From assembly GCF_026341035.1 (NCBI RefSeq), contig NZ_JAPEOQ010000001.1, forward strand, positions 1,240,001 through 1,304,000: DNA of 64,000 bases, given 5' to 3'. The stretch comes from Streptomyces sp. NBC_01016. GTDB taxonomy: Bacteria; Actinomycetota; Actinomycetes; Streptomycetales; Streptomycetaceae. This document shows positions 15,679 through 25,050 of this stretch, in pieces. Every line of letters starts with the position of its first letter. The stretch's first letter is position 1. Position numbers and translations under genes: made by a program. A model generated the notes under the pieces. The model saw nothing but the letters and a program-made list of their open reading frames with translations, was not told the DNA's origin and searched no databases.

Positions 15679-15695
15679 GACGGAAACTGAGACGG
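15676..15695. repeat. Right copy of the 20-bp end repeat (putative Int arm site)
   Basis: This is identical to 3002-3021 and begins with the int stop codon. It lies 46 bp from the right att core. See the left copy for the octamer structure. Confidence 0.6.
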
Positions 15696-15704
15696 ACAAA
15701 GACG

Positions 15705-15736
15705 AAGGCCCGGACCGATCACTCGGTCCGGGCCTT
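15705..15736. terminator. Bidirectional terminator between int and tRNA-Ser
   Basis: A perfect 14-bp stem (AAGGCCCGGACCGA / TCGGTCCGGGCCTT) with a TCAC loop lies between the convergent int and tRNA-Ser genes. It would stop both, and it supplies the tRNA with a terminator brought in by the element. Confidence 0.75.
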
Positions 15737-15741
15737 CTGCC

Positions 15742-15797
15742 TGCGGAGGATACGAGATTCGAACTCGTGAGGGGTTGCCCCCAACACGCTTTCCAAG
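15742..15797. repeat. attR: 56-bp att core within tRNA-Ser
   Basis: This is the direct repeat of 2830-2885. The tRNA gene is complete on this side, so the element restored the 3' half of the tRNA on integration. Confidence 0.92.
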
Positions 15798-15830
15798 CGT
15801 GCGCCCTAGGCCACTAGGCGAATCCTCCGC
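15743..15830 (-). tRNA. tRNA-Ser(GGA)
   Basis: This is an 88-nt type II tRNA with a long variable arm. It has the acceptor stem GCGGAGGA/TCCTCCGC, the anticodon loop CTTGGAAAG (GGA) and the T loop GTTCGAATC. CCA is not encoded. It is the integration target of the AICE. Confidence 0.95.
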
Positions 15831-15975
15831 CGCAAACAATACAAGACGCTGAAGGGTGCTCGCGACCACGTTGATGATCAAGGTCGGCGACGGATCGGTC
15901 GGCCGATCCGTCGCCGATCCGGGGGTCGGACCTCCGGGTTCTTTCCACGGTGGGGGATCGGGTACTGTTGGCGTC

Positions 15976-16063
15976 AGCCCCTCACGTGGCGCTATCTGAC
16001 TGAACTCCCCCAGGGCCGGAAGGCAGCAAGGGTAAGTCGGCTCTGGCGGGTGCGTGGGGGGCG
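15976..16063 (+). ncRNA. ffs: Small SRP RNA (4.5S type)
   Basis: The region contains the conserved SRP apical-loop sequence GGCCGGAAGGCAGCAAGGGTA. Flanking arms can pair (GCCCCTCACG near 15976 with CGTGGGGGG near 16053-16061). In Streptomyces this RNA gene lies directly upstream of dnaX, as here. Exact ends are estimated from the closing stem. Confidence 0.88.
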
Positions 16064-16122
16064 TTTACGTTCCCGGGCGGCTTCCCGATACCCGTGGGCG
16101 GGTCCGGTTGTCAGTGGGCGCC

Positions 16123-16137
16123 TATAACCTCGTATGC
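16123..16137 (+). promoter_or_regulatory. -10 box of dnaX, short or no leader
   Basis: TATAAC (16123-16128) ends 9 nt before the GTG start of dnaX, leaving no room for a ribosome site on a normal transcript. No good -35 is seen at 17 nt. Confidence 0.5.
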
Positions 16138-18426
16138 GTGTCGTCTCTCGCGCTCTACCGCCGTTACCGCCCGGAGTCGTTCGCCGAGGTCATCGGGCAG
16201 GAACATGTAACCGACCCGCTGCAGCAGGCGCTGCGGAACAACCGGGTCAATCACGCGTACCTGTTTTCGGGCCCGCGCGGCTGCGGCAAGACGACCAGCG
16301 CGCGCATCCTGGCCCGCTGTCTCAACTGTGCGCAGGGTCCCACCCCGAATCCGTGCGGGGAGTGCCAGTCGTGCCAGGACCTCGCGCGCAACGGGCCGGG
16401 TTCGATCGACGTCATCGAGATCGACGCCGCTTCGCACGGTGGTGTGGACGACGCCCGTGATCTGCGCGAGAAGGCCTTCTTCGGGCCCGCCTCCAGCCGC
16501 TACAAGATCTACATCATCGACGAGGCCCACATGGTCACGTCGGCGGGATTCAACGCGCTGCTGAAGGTGGTCGAGGAGCCCCCGGAGCACCTCAAGTTCA
16601 TCTTCGCGACCACCGAGCCCGAGAAGGTCATCGGGACGATCCGGTCCAGGACGCACCACTACCCCTTCCGGCTCGTGCCGCCGGGAACGCTGCGCGACTA
16701 CCTGGGCGAGGTGTGCGGCAAGGAGGCCATGGCCGTCGAGGAGGGCGTGCTGCCGCTCGTCGTCCGGGCCGGCGCGGGTTCCGTGCGTGACTCCATGTCC
16801 GTCATGGACCAGCTGCTCGCCGGCGCGGGTGACGACGGTGTGACGTATGCCATGGCGACAGGTCTGCTCGGGTACACGGACGGTTCGCTGCTCGACTCCG
16901 TCGTCGAGGCGTTCGCCACCGGTGACGGCGCCGCCGCCTTCGAGGTCGTGGACCGGGTCATCGAGGGCGGCAACGACCCGCGGCGCTTCGTGGCCGACCT
17001 GCTCGAGCGGCTGCGGGATCTCGTGATCCTGGCCGCCGTTCCCGACGCCGGGGAGAAGGGGCTCATCGACGCCCCGGCCGATGTGGTGGAGCGGATGCAG
17101 GCGCAGGCGGGCACGTTCGGCGCCGCCGAGCTCAGCCGGGCCGCCGATCTCGTCAACGAGGGCCTGACCGAGTTGCGCGGCGCCAACGCTCCGCGGCTCC
17201 AGCTCGAGCTGATCTGCGCGCGCGTGCTGCTGCCCGCGGCGTACAACGACGAACGTTCGGTCATGGCCCGCCTCGACCGCATCGAGCGCGGCGGAGTCTT
17301 CACGCCGGGCGGGCAGGGTCCCGCGCCCTCCATGGCGTACGTTCCCGGGCCCGATGCCCATGCCGCTCCTCCCGCGGCCCCCATGCAGGCGCCTGCGCCC
17401 GTCGTCGAACCGGGTGGCGGGCCCGCGGCGGCTCGGGCCGCGGTGCGAGGCGGCGGCGGGCCGGGTGGCGGCCCCGGCGCGGCCCAGGCCCCGGCCCCGG
17501 CGGCGCCGGTGGCTCCGCAGGCCCAGGCCCCCGCTGCTCCGGCTCCGACTCCAGCTCCGGCCCAGGCCCCGGCTCCCGCGCCGAGCCCCACCCCGGCTCC
17601 CGCCCCGCCCGCGGAGGCCCAGCCCGCCCCGGCCGCCACCCCCGGCTCCTGGCCCACGGCTGCCCCGGCCGGCGGCGGTGCCGGTCGCAAGCCCGGTGGG
17701 TGGCCCACGGCCGCGGCCGCGGGTTCCGGCCAGCCGCCCGCCCCGGCCGCACCGCAGGCGGCGGCCCCCGCCCCCGCGCCGACCCCCACCCCGCAGCAGC
17801 CGGCCCCCGCGCCCATGGCGGCGGCCCCGGCCGGCGGCCCTGACCCCCGTACGCTCTGGCCGAACATCCTGGAGGCGGTCAAGAACAAGCGCCGCTTCAC
17901 CTGGATCCTGCTCAGTCAGAACGCGCAGGTCACGGGCTTCGACGGCACCACACTCCAGCTCGGCTTCGTGAATGCGGGCGCCCGTGACAACTTCGTGAGC
18001 AGCGGCAGCGAGGACGTGCTGAAGGCGGCACTGTCCGAGCAGTTCGGGGCGAACTGGAAGATCGACGCCGTCGTCGACACCTCGGGCGGAGGCGGCGCAC
18101 CCCCGCCGCCCGGTCCCGGCGGCGGATACGGCGGCGGCGGTGGCTACGGCGGAGGCGGCTACGCGCCCGCACCGGCACCGGCGCCCACCCCGGCCCCCGC
18201 GCCCGCCCCGGACCGGTCCCAGTCGTCCGCCGCCCAGCCCGCTGCGTCCAGCGCGGAGCCCGCCCCGGCCCCCGCTCCTCAGGAACCGCCCCGCCGCTCG
18301 GTGTCGGTGGAGGACGACATCCCGGAGGACGACGACCCGGACCTCGACGAGAAATCCCTGTCGGGCCACGACCTGATCGTCCGCGAACTGGGCGCGACGG
18401 TGGTCGAGGAGTTCACGAACGAGTAG
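16138..18426 (+). CDS. dnaX: DNA polymerase III subunit gamma/tau
   Basis: The 762-residue protein has an AAA+ clamp-loader domain (Walker A GPRGCGKT at 45-52, a four-cysteine zinc module CLNC ... CGECQSC, Walker B IIDEAHM), the lid and collar domains, and a conserved C-terminal segment near KNKRRFTWILLSQNAQ. It loads the sliding clamp onto DNA and holds the replisome together. Between residues about 400 and 575 lies a very Pro/Ala-rich linker, and a second Gly/Pro/Ala-rich run follows at about 650-720. The GTG start is set by homology (MSSLALYRRYRPESF); the ATG 4 nt upstream is in another frame. Confidence 0.95.
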   Translation: MSSLALYRRYRPESFAEVIGQEHVTDPLQQALRNNRVNHAYLFSGPRGCGKTTSARILARCLNCAQGPTPNPCGECQSCQDLARNGPGSIDVIEIDAASHGGVDDARDLREKAFFGPASSRYKIYIIDEAHMVTSAGFNALLKVVEEPPEHLKFIFATTEPEKVIGTIRSRTHHYPFRLVPPGTLRDYLGEVCGKEAMAVEEGVLPLVVRAGAGSVRDSMSVMDQLLAGAGDDGVTYAMATGLLGYTDGSLLDSVVEAFATGDGAAAFEVVDRVIEGGNDPRRFVADLLERLRDLVILAAVPDAGEKGLIDAPADVVERMQAQAGTFGAAELSRAADLVNEGLTELRGANAPRLQLELICARVLLPAAYNDERSVMARLDRIERGGVFTPGGQGPAPSMAYVPGPDAHAAPPAAPMQAPAPVVEPGGGPAAARAAVRGGGGPGGGPGAAQAPAPAAPVAPQAQAPAAPAPTPAPAQAPAPAPSPTPAPAPPAEAQPAPAATPGSWPTAAPAGGGAGRKPGGWPTAAAAGSGQPPAPAAPQAAAPAPAPTPTPQQPAPAPMAAAPAGGPDPRTLWPNILEAVKNKRRFTWILLSQNAQVTGFDGTTLQLGFVNAGARDNFVSSGSEDVLKAALSEQFGANWKIDAVVDTSGGGGAPPPPGPGGGYGGGGGYGGGGYAPAPAPAPTPAPAPAPDRSQSSAAQPAASSAEPAPAPAPQEPPRRSVSVEDDIPEDDDPDLDEKSLSGHDLIVRELGATVVEEFTNE

Positions 18427-18551
18427 TGCGGGGCCTCTGCCCATGGACCCCTGCCCATGGACCCGTTCGCATGGAGGAACCTGGAGGAATCCACAAACCT
18501 CCGCTTCTCCCGCCTTGGGTAGCCCGTACAAGACCACCCCGGTCGTGCGGA

Positions 18552-18557
18552 TAGGCT
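18552..18557 (+). promoter_or_regulatory. -10 box of purD, leaderless spacing
   Basis: TAGGCT ends 7 nt before GTG 18565. Transcription would start at or next to the start codon. Confidence 0.5.
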
Positions 18558-18564
18558 GACCGGC

Positions 18565-19824
<1,260 letters not shown>

Positions 19825-20184
19825 CATCGGGGCCGGTGGCCACTTCTGGGCGGTGACATCCGCTCCGAAGGCCGACTTCGGCCGCTGACACGGACCCGCC
19901 GCCGGGCAGGCCACACCCTCGCTTGCCCGGCGCCCGATGTCACCCACCTCTGCCCAAAGCCATTCCATCGAGTGACCGCTGGCCCAACCGGCTGACGAGG
20001 CCGGAACCCCCAACTAGGGTGCGGCGCACGGAGTTACGGCACCCGTGCGAGCCGCGCAGAACCAGACGGACCACCGGCATTGCGATGTCAGTGGCGGGTG
20101 CCATTGTGGGGGAGTGAGCAACGCCACCAGTGTTCTGCCGCGGGCCTCGGTCCCTGGTTGGGCAATAGGCAAGGGCAGCAGGGG
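19825..20184. other. Gap after purD with three imperfect repeats
   Basis: There is no gene. Three degenerate units of about 30 bp follow the purD stop (19806-19890), each a short GGCC stem followed by TGACATC or TGACACG. They can fold into small hairpins and may act as the purD terminator. The rest is unremarkable. Confidence 0.5.
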
Positions 20185-22113
20185 GTGACATCGGTCGTGT
20201 CCGGTACGGGTGTGGAGATGGGTGCGCAGAGCGCGCGCTCCCGAGCCCTCGCCGTGCTGCGCATCCGCAGCAGGGCGACGGCCGTCGCGTTGCTTCCCGC
20301 AGCCGCCTCCGTGGTGCTGCTCGCGGGCGGCACCACCGGCCATCTGACGGGCGGGGGCTGGGACGTCGCGCGCGGCGTCGTGAGCGCGATCGCCCTCGTC
20401 GTCCTGCTCGCGGCCGCCGCTGTCGCCCTCGTCGTGGCGCGCGCCCGCCCGGCCGTCAGCCCGACGATCCCGATCGCCGAGAACACCGCCCCCGACCTGT
20501 ACCGGCTGGTGCGCGACCTGGCCGACCGGCTCGACGTTCCGGCGCCCTCGGCGATAGCGCTCACCCCGGACTGCGACAGCTGGCTCGAGGACCGTACGCA
20601 TCCGGCCCACGGCCCGCCCACGCGCCGCGGCCAGAGCCCTGCCGACGGGCGGAGCGCCGCGGACGGGGCCGGTGATCCCAAGGCTCCCGCCGCGCCCGTC
20701 CTCGTCATCGGATCCCCGTTCCTGTGGTGGATGCGGGTGGCCGAGCTGCGCGCGGTCCTGGCCCCGGTCGTCGCCGGTACGGGCCCCTCGGCGCACCCCG
20801 ACATAGCGGCGGCCCGGCGCTTCATCCGCGGCCTCGACGCGGCGGTGGCGGTCTCCTCCGACGGCGGCCGCGGGCCGGTCGCCCGCGCCGTGCTCGGCGG
20901 TGTCGGCCGGGTCGCCCGGCTGCTGCTGACCGGCTGCCGGGTGCACGCCGCCGAGATGGAGCGCGGCGTCGCCGCGGCCGCGGCCGAGCGTGCCCAGGCG
21001 GTGGACTACGGCCTGCGGATCGTCGCCCAGGAGCAGGTCGGGCTCGCGTACGCGGGCTGGGACCGGCTGCTCACGCGGGTCGCGCTGCCGGCCTGGCGGA
21101 TGGGCCGCTGGCCCGCCCGGCTGGACGCGGGCGTGGTGGCGGCGCTGACCGAGCTGTCCCGGCGTGACCGCCTCGCGGCGCAGGACGGGACCTTCGCGTC
21201 GCGGCTCGGCGAGCGCCCGGCGTGCGATCTGCTCGAAGAGCCCGGGACCGTCGACGAGGCGGCGTCGCTGCTCGCCGCCCGTCTCTTCCACGGCGGGCCC
21301 GCCGAGCGTGGCCCGGACTGGGCGCCGGTGGACTGGCAGGAGTATCCGGACGAGGTCGTGGACCGGAAGTGGCGGATGGATGCGGCTCGGCTGCATCGGG
21401 TGCTGGACAGCTTGGGCGTGCGGGTTCCCTCCGGGGGTGCGGAGGGGCCGACGTTGGCGCGGGTGCTGGATCATCTCGCGGCGCCTGTGCCTCGGGATCC
21501 CGTTTCGGATCGGCCCTCCGCGCCCACGTCTCGGGGCTCCGCCCCGGGCCCCGCTGCTCAATCGCCGCAGGGGCTTGATTTGGCGGCACCTGGCGCCGAT
21601 GGGCTTGAAAAGGCCGACCGGCTTGATGCGCCCGCGCCCGGCACCGATGGGCTTGATTTGGCCGATGGGCTTGAGTTGGCCGACGGGTCTGATGAGGGTG
21701 AGGCGGATGGGGGGCCGCTGGGTGCGCTCTCGGCCACTCTCGCCGCCGAGGTGGCCCGTGAGGAGAGTGCGCGGCCCGTGGCGGCCGGGCCTCCGGCGGG
21801 GCAGGGGAGTCCGGACGGGGCGTTGTGGGACGAAGGGGCGTTGCCCCTGTTCCCGTTGCAACCGCCGCGCAGCGGGCGGGAGTTGCTGGCCGACCACGTC
21901 ACCGCGATGGTCTGCTGCGCCGCAGTGGACACGGCGGGCGCGGCGCCGGGCCTGGACTGGCTGGACGGCCCGTCGCTGCTGGTCGACGGGGAGCGCACGG
22001 CCGACCTGACGCCCCGCGTCCTGAGCCTCGTGGAGGACGGTGACGTGGAGCCGCTCAAGGACTGGCTGACCCGCCGTGGCGTCCGCGCGGAGAAGCCGGT
22101 GCGCCTCGTGTGA
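20185..22113 (+). CDS. Hypothetical membrane-anchored protein
   Basis: The 642-residue protein has two hydrophobic segments near its N-terminus (ATAVALLPAAASVVLLAGG and VVSAIALVVLLAAAAVALVV), then a long soluble part. The layout recalls M48-type membrane peptidases (PAPSAIALTPDCDSWLED, FLWWMRVAELRAVLAPVVAG), but I find no HExxH zinc site. If related, it is inactive. GTG 20185 is the likely start; ATG 20218 is the alternative. Residues about 450-510 are a Gly/Leu/Asp/Ala repeat encoded by an inserted GC-rich repeat (21532 onward). Its function is unknown. Confidence 0.7.
   Translation: MTSVVSGTGVEMGAQSARSRALAVLRIRSRATAVALLPAAASVVLLAGGTTGHLTGGGWDVARGVVSAIALVVLLAAAAVALVVARARPAVSPTIPIAENTAPDLYRLVRDLADRLDVPAPSAIALTPDCDSWLEDRTHPAHGPPTRRGQSPADGRSAADGAGDPKAPAAPVLVIGSPFLWWMRVAELRAVLAPVVAGTGPSAHPDIAAARRFIRGLDAAVAVSSDGGRGPVARAVLGGVGRVARLLLTGCRVHAAEMERGVAAAAAERAQAVDYGLRIVAQEQVGLAYAGWDRLLTRVALPAWRMGRWPARLDAGVVAALTELSRRDRLAAQDGTFASRLGERPACDLLEEPGTVDEAASLLAARLFHGGPAERGPDWAPVDWQEYPDEVVDRKWRMDAARLHRVLDSLGVRVPSGGAEGPTLARVLDHLAAPVPRDPVSDRPSAPTSRGSAPGPAAQSPQGLDLAAPGADGLEKADRLDAPAPGTDGLDLADGLELADGSDEGEADGGPLGALSATLAAEVAREESARPVAAGPPAGQGSPDGALWDEGALPLFPLQPPRSGRELLADHVTAMVCCAAVDTAGAAPGLDWLDGPSLLVDGERTADLTPRVLSLVEDGDVEPLKDWLTRRGVRAEKPVRLV
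21532..21715. repeat. Streptomyces intergenic-type palindromic repeat inside a gene
   Basis: CGGGGCTCCGCCCCGGGCCC followed by a CTCAATCGCC core and GGGGCTTGATTT matches the repeat family seen between genes at 33117-33492. Here it is in frame within the gene and is followed by short GATGGGCTTGA-type repeats up to about 21715. Confidence 0.65.
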
Positions 22114-22286
22114 GCCGCCGCCCCGTCGGTGTCCCAACTCCCGGAAATCCGGAGGGAATCGTTCCACTCTCGTCAATTCGCGACGAACGGTGACGGAGTG
22201 CGTGCGTAATGTGATGTGCTGGGACCGGTCGCGGACATGACGACGCCGCGGGTGAGGGCTCGGGGGAGCGAGGGAGGGGAGCAGGC

Positions 22287-23822
22287 ATGGGGCCGGACAG
22301 GGAGGAACACCCGAAAGACCTGGCGAGCAACGACATGCCCCCGCCCCGCGCGCACACGCCCCGCTGGGAATCAGGCGCGCTGGCGCACGCGGTCACGGAC
22401 CCGTTCGGACAGGGACCGCTCCCCTGGCTGCGCGGAAGTGAGCACTATTTCGACGACACCGGCCATGTCGTTCCCTGGTACGTCGACCATGTGTCGCAGC
22501 CCGGCTCCCGCGACATCCCGGCCCCCCGCACCAGCGGCCCCCGCACCGCCGACGACGTGCACCGCCAGATCAAGGGCTTCGCCTCGACCGGCGCGGCGGC
22601 CCCCGGCGAGGCGATCGACTTCCACATCACGGTGGACCCGCCCCAGCAGTTCACCGTGGACATCTACCGCATCGGCCACTACGGCGGCGACGGCGCCCGC
22701 AAGATCACCACGAGCCCGCGCCTGTCCGGCATCGTCCAGCCGCCCCCGCTGACCGCGGACCGCACGGTCTCCTGCCACCACTGGTGGCTCTCCTGGCGGC
22801 TGCACATCCCGTCGTACTGGAATGTCGGCGCGTACGTCGCCGTCCTCACGACGCTCGACGGGTACCGCTCGCACATCCCCTTCACGGTCCGCGACGCCGA
22901 GCCCGCCGACCTGCTGCTCCTGCTCCCGGACATCACCTGGCAGGCGTACAACCTCTACCCGGAGGACGGGCGGACGGGCGCCAGCCTGTACCACGCGTGG
23001 GACGAGGACGGCCGGCTGCTCGGCGAGAGCGAGGCCGCGATCACGGTCTCCTTCGACCGCCCGTACGCGGGCGCGGGCCTCCCCCTGCACGTGGGGCACG
23101 CCTACGACTTCATCCGCTGGGCGGAGCGCTACGGCTACGACCTGGCGTACGCCGACGCCCGCGATCTGCACGCGGGCCGCATCGACCCGACCCGCTACCG
23201 GGGCCTGGTCTTCCCGGGGCACGACGAGTACTGGTCGGCGAACATGCGCCGCACGACCGAGCTGGCCCGGGAGAACGGGACATCGCTCGTCTTCCTCTCC
23301 GCCAACACCATGTACTGGCAGGTGGAGTTGGGCCCGTCGGCGTCCGGGGTCCCGGACCGGCTGCTCACCTGCCGCAAGCGCAGGGGCCCCGGAAAGCCGA
23401 CGCTGTGGCGGGAGATCGACAAGCCGGAGCAGCAGCTGATGGGCATCCAGTACGCGGGCCGGGTCCCCGACCCGCACCCCCTGATCGTGCGGAACGCGGA
23501 GCACTGGCTGTGGGAGGCGACGGGGGCGCACGAGGGGGACGAGATAGCGGACCTGGTCGCCGGTGAGGCCGACCGCTACTTCCCTCGGACATCGTTGCCC
23601 GAGCACCAGGACCGCATCCTGCTCGCGCACTCCCCGTACCGCGACAGCGACAAGGCCCGCAGACACCAGGAGACATCCCTCTACCGCTCGCCGTCCGGAG
23701 CGCTGGTCTTCGCGTCCGGGACGTTCGCCTGGTCCCCGGCCCTGGACCGCCCCGGCCACGTCGACCCCCGGATCCAGCGGGCGACGGCGAATCTCCTCGA
23801 CCGCATCTGCAAACGCGACTGA
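22287..23822 (+). CDS. N,N-dimethylformamidase beta-subunit-like protein
   Basis: The 511-residue soluble protein matches the C-terminal (large-subunit) domain of N,N-dimethylformamidase: VDIYRIGHYGGDGARK, a beta-rich segment, LLLLPDITWQAYNLYPEDG, a GHDEYWSANMR motif and RLLTCRKRRGPGKPTLWREI. In characterised enzymes this subunit binds iron and hydrolyses DMF with a small alpha subunit. No such small subunit gene is adjacent, so the substrate here is open. No signal peptide is visible from ATG 22287. It stands alone between a hypothetical gene and purC. Confidence 0.75.
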   Translation: MGPDREEHPKDLASNDMPPPRAHTPRWESGALAHAVTDPFGQGPLPWLRGSEHYFDDTGHVVPWYVDHVSQPGSRDIPAPRTSGPRTADDVHRQIKGFASTGAAAPGEAIDFHITVDPPQQFTVDIYRIGHYGGDGARKITTSPRLSGIVQPPPLTADRTVSCHHWWLSWRLHIPSYWNVGAYVAVLTTLDGYRSHIPFTVRDAEPADLLLLLPDITWQAYNLYPEDGRTGASLYHAWDEDGRLLGESEAAITVSFDRPYAGAGLPLHVGHAYDFIRWAERYGYDLAYADARDLHAGRIDPTRYRGLVFPGHDEYWSANMRRTTELARENGTSLVFLSANTMYWQVELGPSASGVPDRLLTCRKRRGPGKPTLWREIDKPEQQLMGIQYAGRVPDPHPLIVRNAEHWLWEATGAHEGDEIADLVAGEADRYFPRTSLPEHQDRILLAHSPYRDSDKARRHQETSLYRSPSGALVFASGTFAWSPALDRPGHVDPRIQRATANLLDRICKRD

Positions 23823-23971
23823 CGAGACCGAGCCCACAGGGCGTCGGCTCACCCCGTGGCCAAAACCCGCCCCCACGTACGGGAGAATCGGGGTACTCGC
23901 CCGCCCGTCTCCCACCACCGCCCTACTCGAGCCCTGCGGGCGCCCTTAGTCTTCAGCCACGGGGAGGAACC

Positions 23972-24877
23972 ATGTCCGGATTCGTCGAAAAGCCCGAGCC
24001 AGTACAGGTGCCGGGCCTGGTGCATCTCCACACCGGCAAGGTGCGGGACCTGTACCGGAACGAGGCGGGCGACCTCGTCATGGTCGCCACCGACCGCATC
24101 TCGGCCTACGACTGGGTGCTGCCCAGCCCGATCCCGGACAAGGGCAAGGTGCTCACGCAGCTGTCCCTGTGGTGGTTCGACCAGCTCCAGGACCTGATCC
24201 CGAACCACGTCATCTCGCAGGAGCTCCCCGAGGGCGCCCCCGCCGACTGGGCGGGCCGCACCCTCGTCTGCAAGTCGCTGGACATGGTCCCGGTCGAGGC
24301 GGTGGCCCGCGGCTACCTCACCGGCTCGGGCCTGGTCGAGTACAACGAGTCGCGTACGGTCTGCGGCCTCGCCCTCCCCGAGGGCCTGGAGGACGGCTCC
24401 GAGCTCCCGGCCCCCGTCTTCACCCCCGCCACCAAGGCCGAGGTCGGCGAGCACGACGAGAACGTGAGCTACGAGGAGGTGGCCCGCCAGGTCGGCGCCG
24501 ACACGGCCGCCCAACTGCGCCAGTCCACGCTCGCCGTCTACAGCCGCGCCCGGGACATCGCGCGCGAGCGCGGCATCATTCTGGCGGACACGAAGTTCGA
24601 GTTCGGCTTCGACAAGGACGGCTCGCTGATCCTCGCCGACGAGGTGCTGACCCCGGACTCCTCCCGCTTCTGGCCCGCCGACCAGTGGCAGCCGGGCCGC
24701 GCCCAGCCGAGTTACGACAAGCAGTTCGTGCGGGACTGGCTGACCTCGCCGGCCTCCGGTTGGGACCGCAAGAGCGAGCAGCCGCCGCCGGCGCTCCCGG
24801 ACGAGGTCGTCACCGCGACCCGCGCCAAGTACATCGAGGCGTACGAGCTGCTGACCGGCCTGAGCTGGGACGCGTAA
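23972..24877 (+). CDS. purC: SAICAR synthetase
   Basis: The 301-residue enzyme couples CAIR with aspartate using ATP in purine synthesis. Motifs include HTGKVRDLY, VATDRISAYDWVLPSPIPDK, KSLDMVPVEAVARGYLTGSG, LADTKFEFG and DEVLTPDSSRFWP. ATG 23972 has GGGGAGGA upstream. A strong terminator follows at 24891-24926 and separates it from tRNA-Gly on the other strand. Confidence 0.96.
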   Translation: MSGFVEKPEPVQVPGLVHLHTGKVRDLYRNEAGDLVMVATDRISAYDWVLPSPIPDKGKVLTQLSLWWFDQLQDLIPNHVISQELPEGAPADWAGRTLVCKSLDMVPVEAVARGYLTGSGLVEYNESRTVCGLALPEGLEDGSELPAPVFTPATKAEVGEHDENVSYEEVARQVGADTAAQLRQSTLAVYSRARDIARERGIILADTKFEFGFDKDGSLILADEVLTPDSSRFWPADQWQPGRAQPSYDKQFVRDWLTSPASGWDRKSEQPPPALPDEVVTATRAKYIEAYELLTGLSWDA

Positions 24878-24890
24878 CGGCATGACAAAG

Positions 24891-24926
24891 AGAAAGACCC
24901 CCGGTCCGAGGACCGGGGGTCTTTCT
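24891..24926. terminator. Terminator after purC, also serving tRNA-Gly
   Basis: AGAAAGACCCCCGGTCC pairs with GGACCGGGGGTCTTTCT, ending in a T-rich run on both strands. It lies between the convergent purC and tRNA-Gly genes. Confidence 0.85.
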
Positions 24927-24930
24927 TCGA

Positions 24931-25006
24931 TGGAGCGAACGACGAGGTTCGAACTCGCGACCTCAACCTTGGCAAGGTTGCGCTCTACCAACTGAGCTAC
25001 GTTCGC
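24931..25006 (-). tRNA. tRNA-Gly(GCC), copy 1, CCA encoded
   Basis: This is a 76-nt tRNA with anticodon loop CTTGCCAAG (GCC), acceptor GCGAACG/CGTTCGC and a genomically encoded CCA. The body is identical to 28839-28911. Confidence 0.95.
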
Positions 25007-25050
25007 AAACGCCGCTTTCGCGGTGCTGCTGCGCCGTGGCGCGACGCCAA

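Larger units (their letters stand above)
2830..15797. mobile_element. AICE (pSAM2-like) integrated in tRNA-Ser(GGA), about 13 kb
   Basis: The element is delimited by the 56-bp att repeats. It has the standard gene order of actinomycete integrative and conjugative elements: regulators, a TraB/FtsK translocase, a run of small spread-type genes, a RepSA-like rolling-circle initiator, xis and int next to the right att. Int ends 64 bp from the core. Accessory genes sit at the left end (SRA-HNH endonuclease and DGQHR protein). All core modules look intact, so the element may be able to excise and transfer. The full tRNA is rebuilt at the right end. A 20-bp repeat inside each end may be integrase arm sites. 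Confidence 0.92.

Noticed and set aside
18432..18480. Repeat of CTGCCCATGGACC after dnaX as a regulatory element
   Set aside because: There are only two short copies in a small gap; nothing supports a function.
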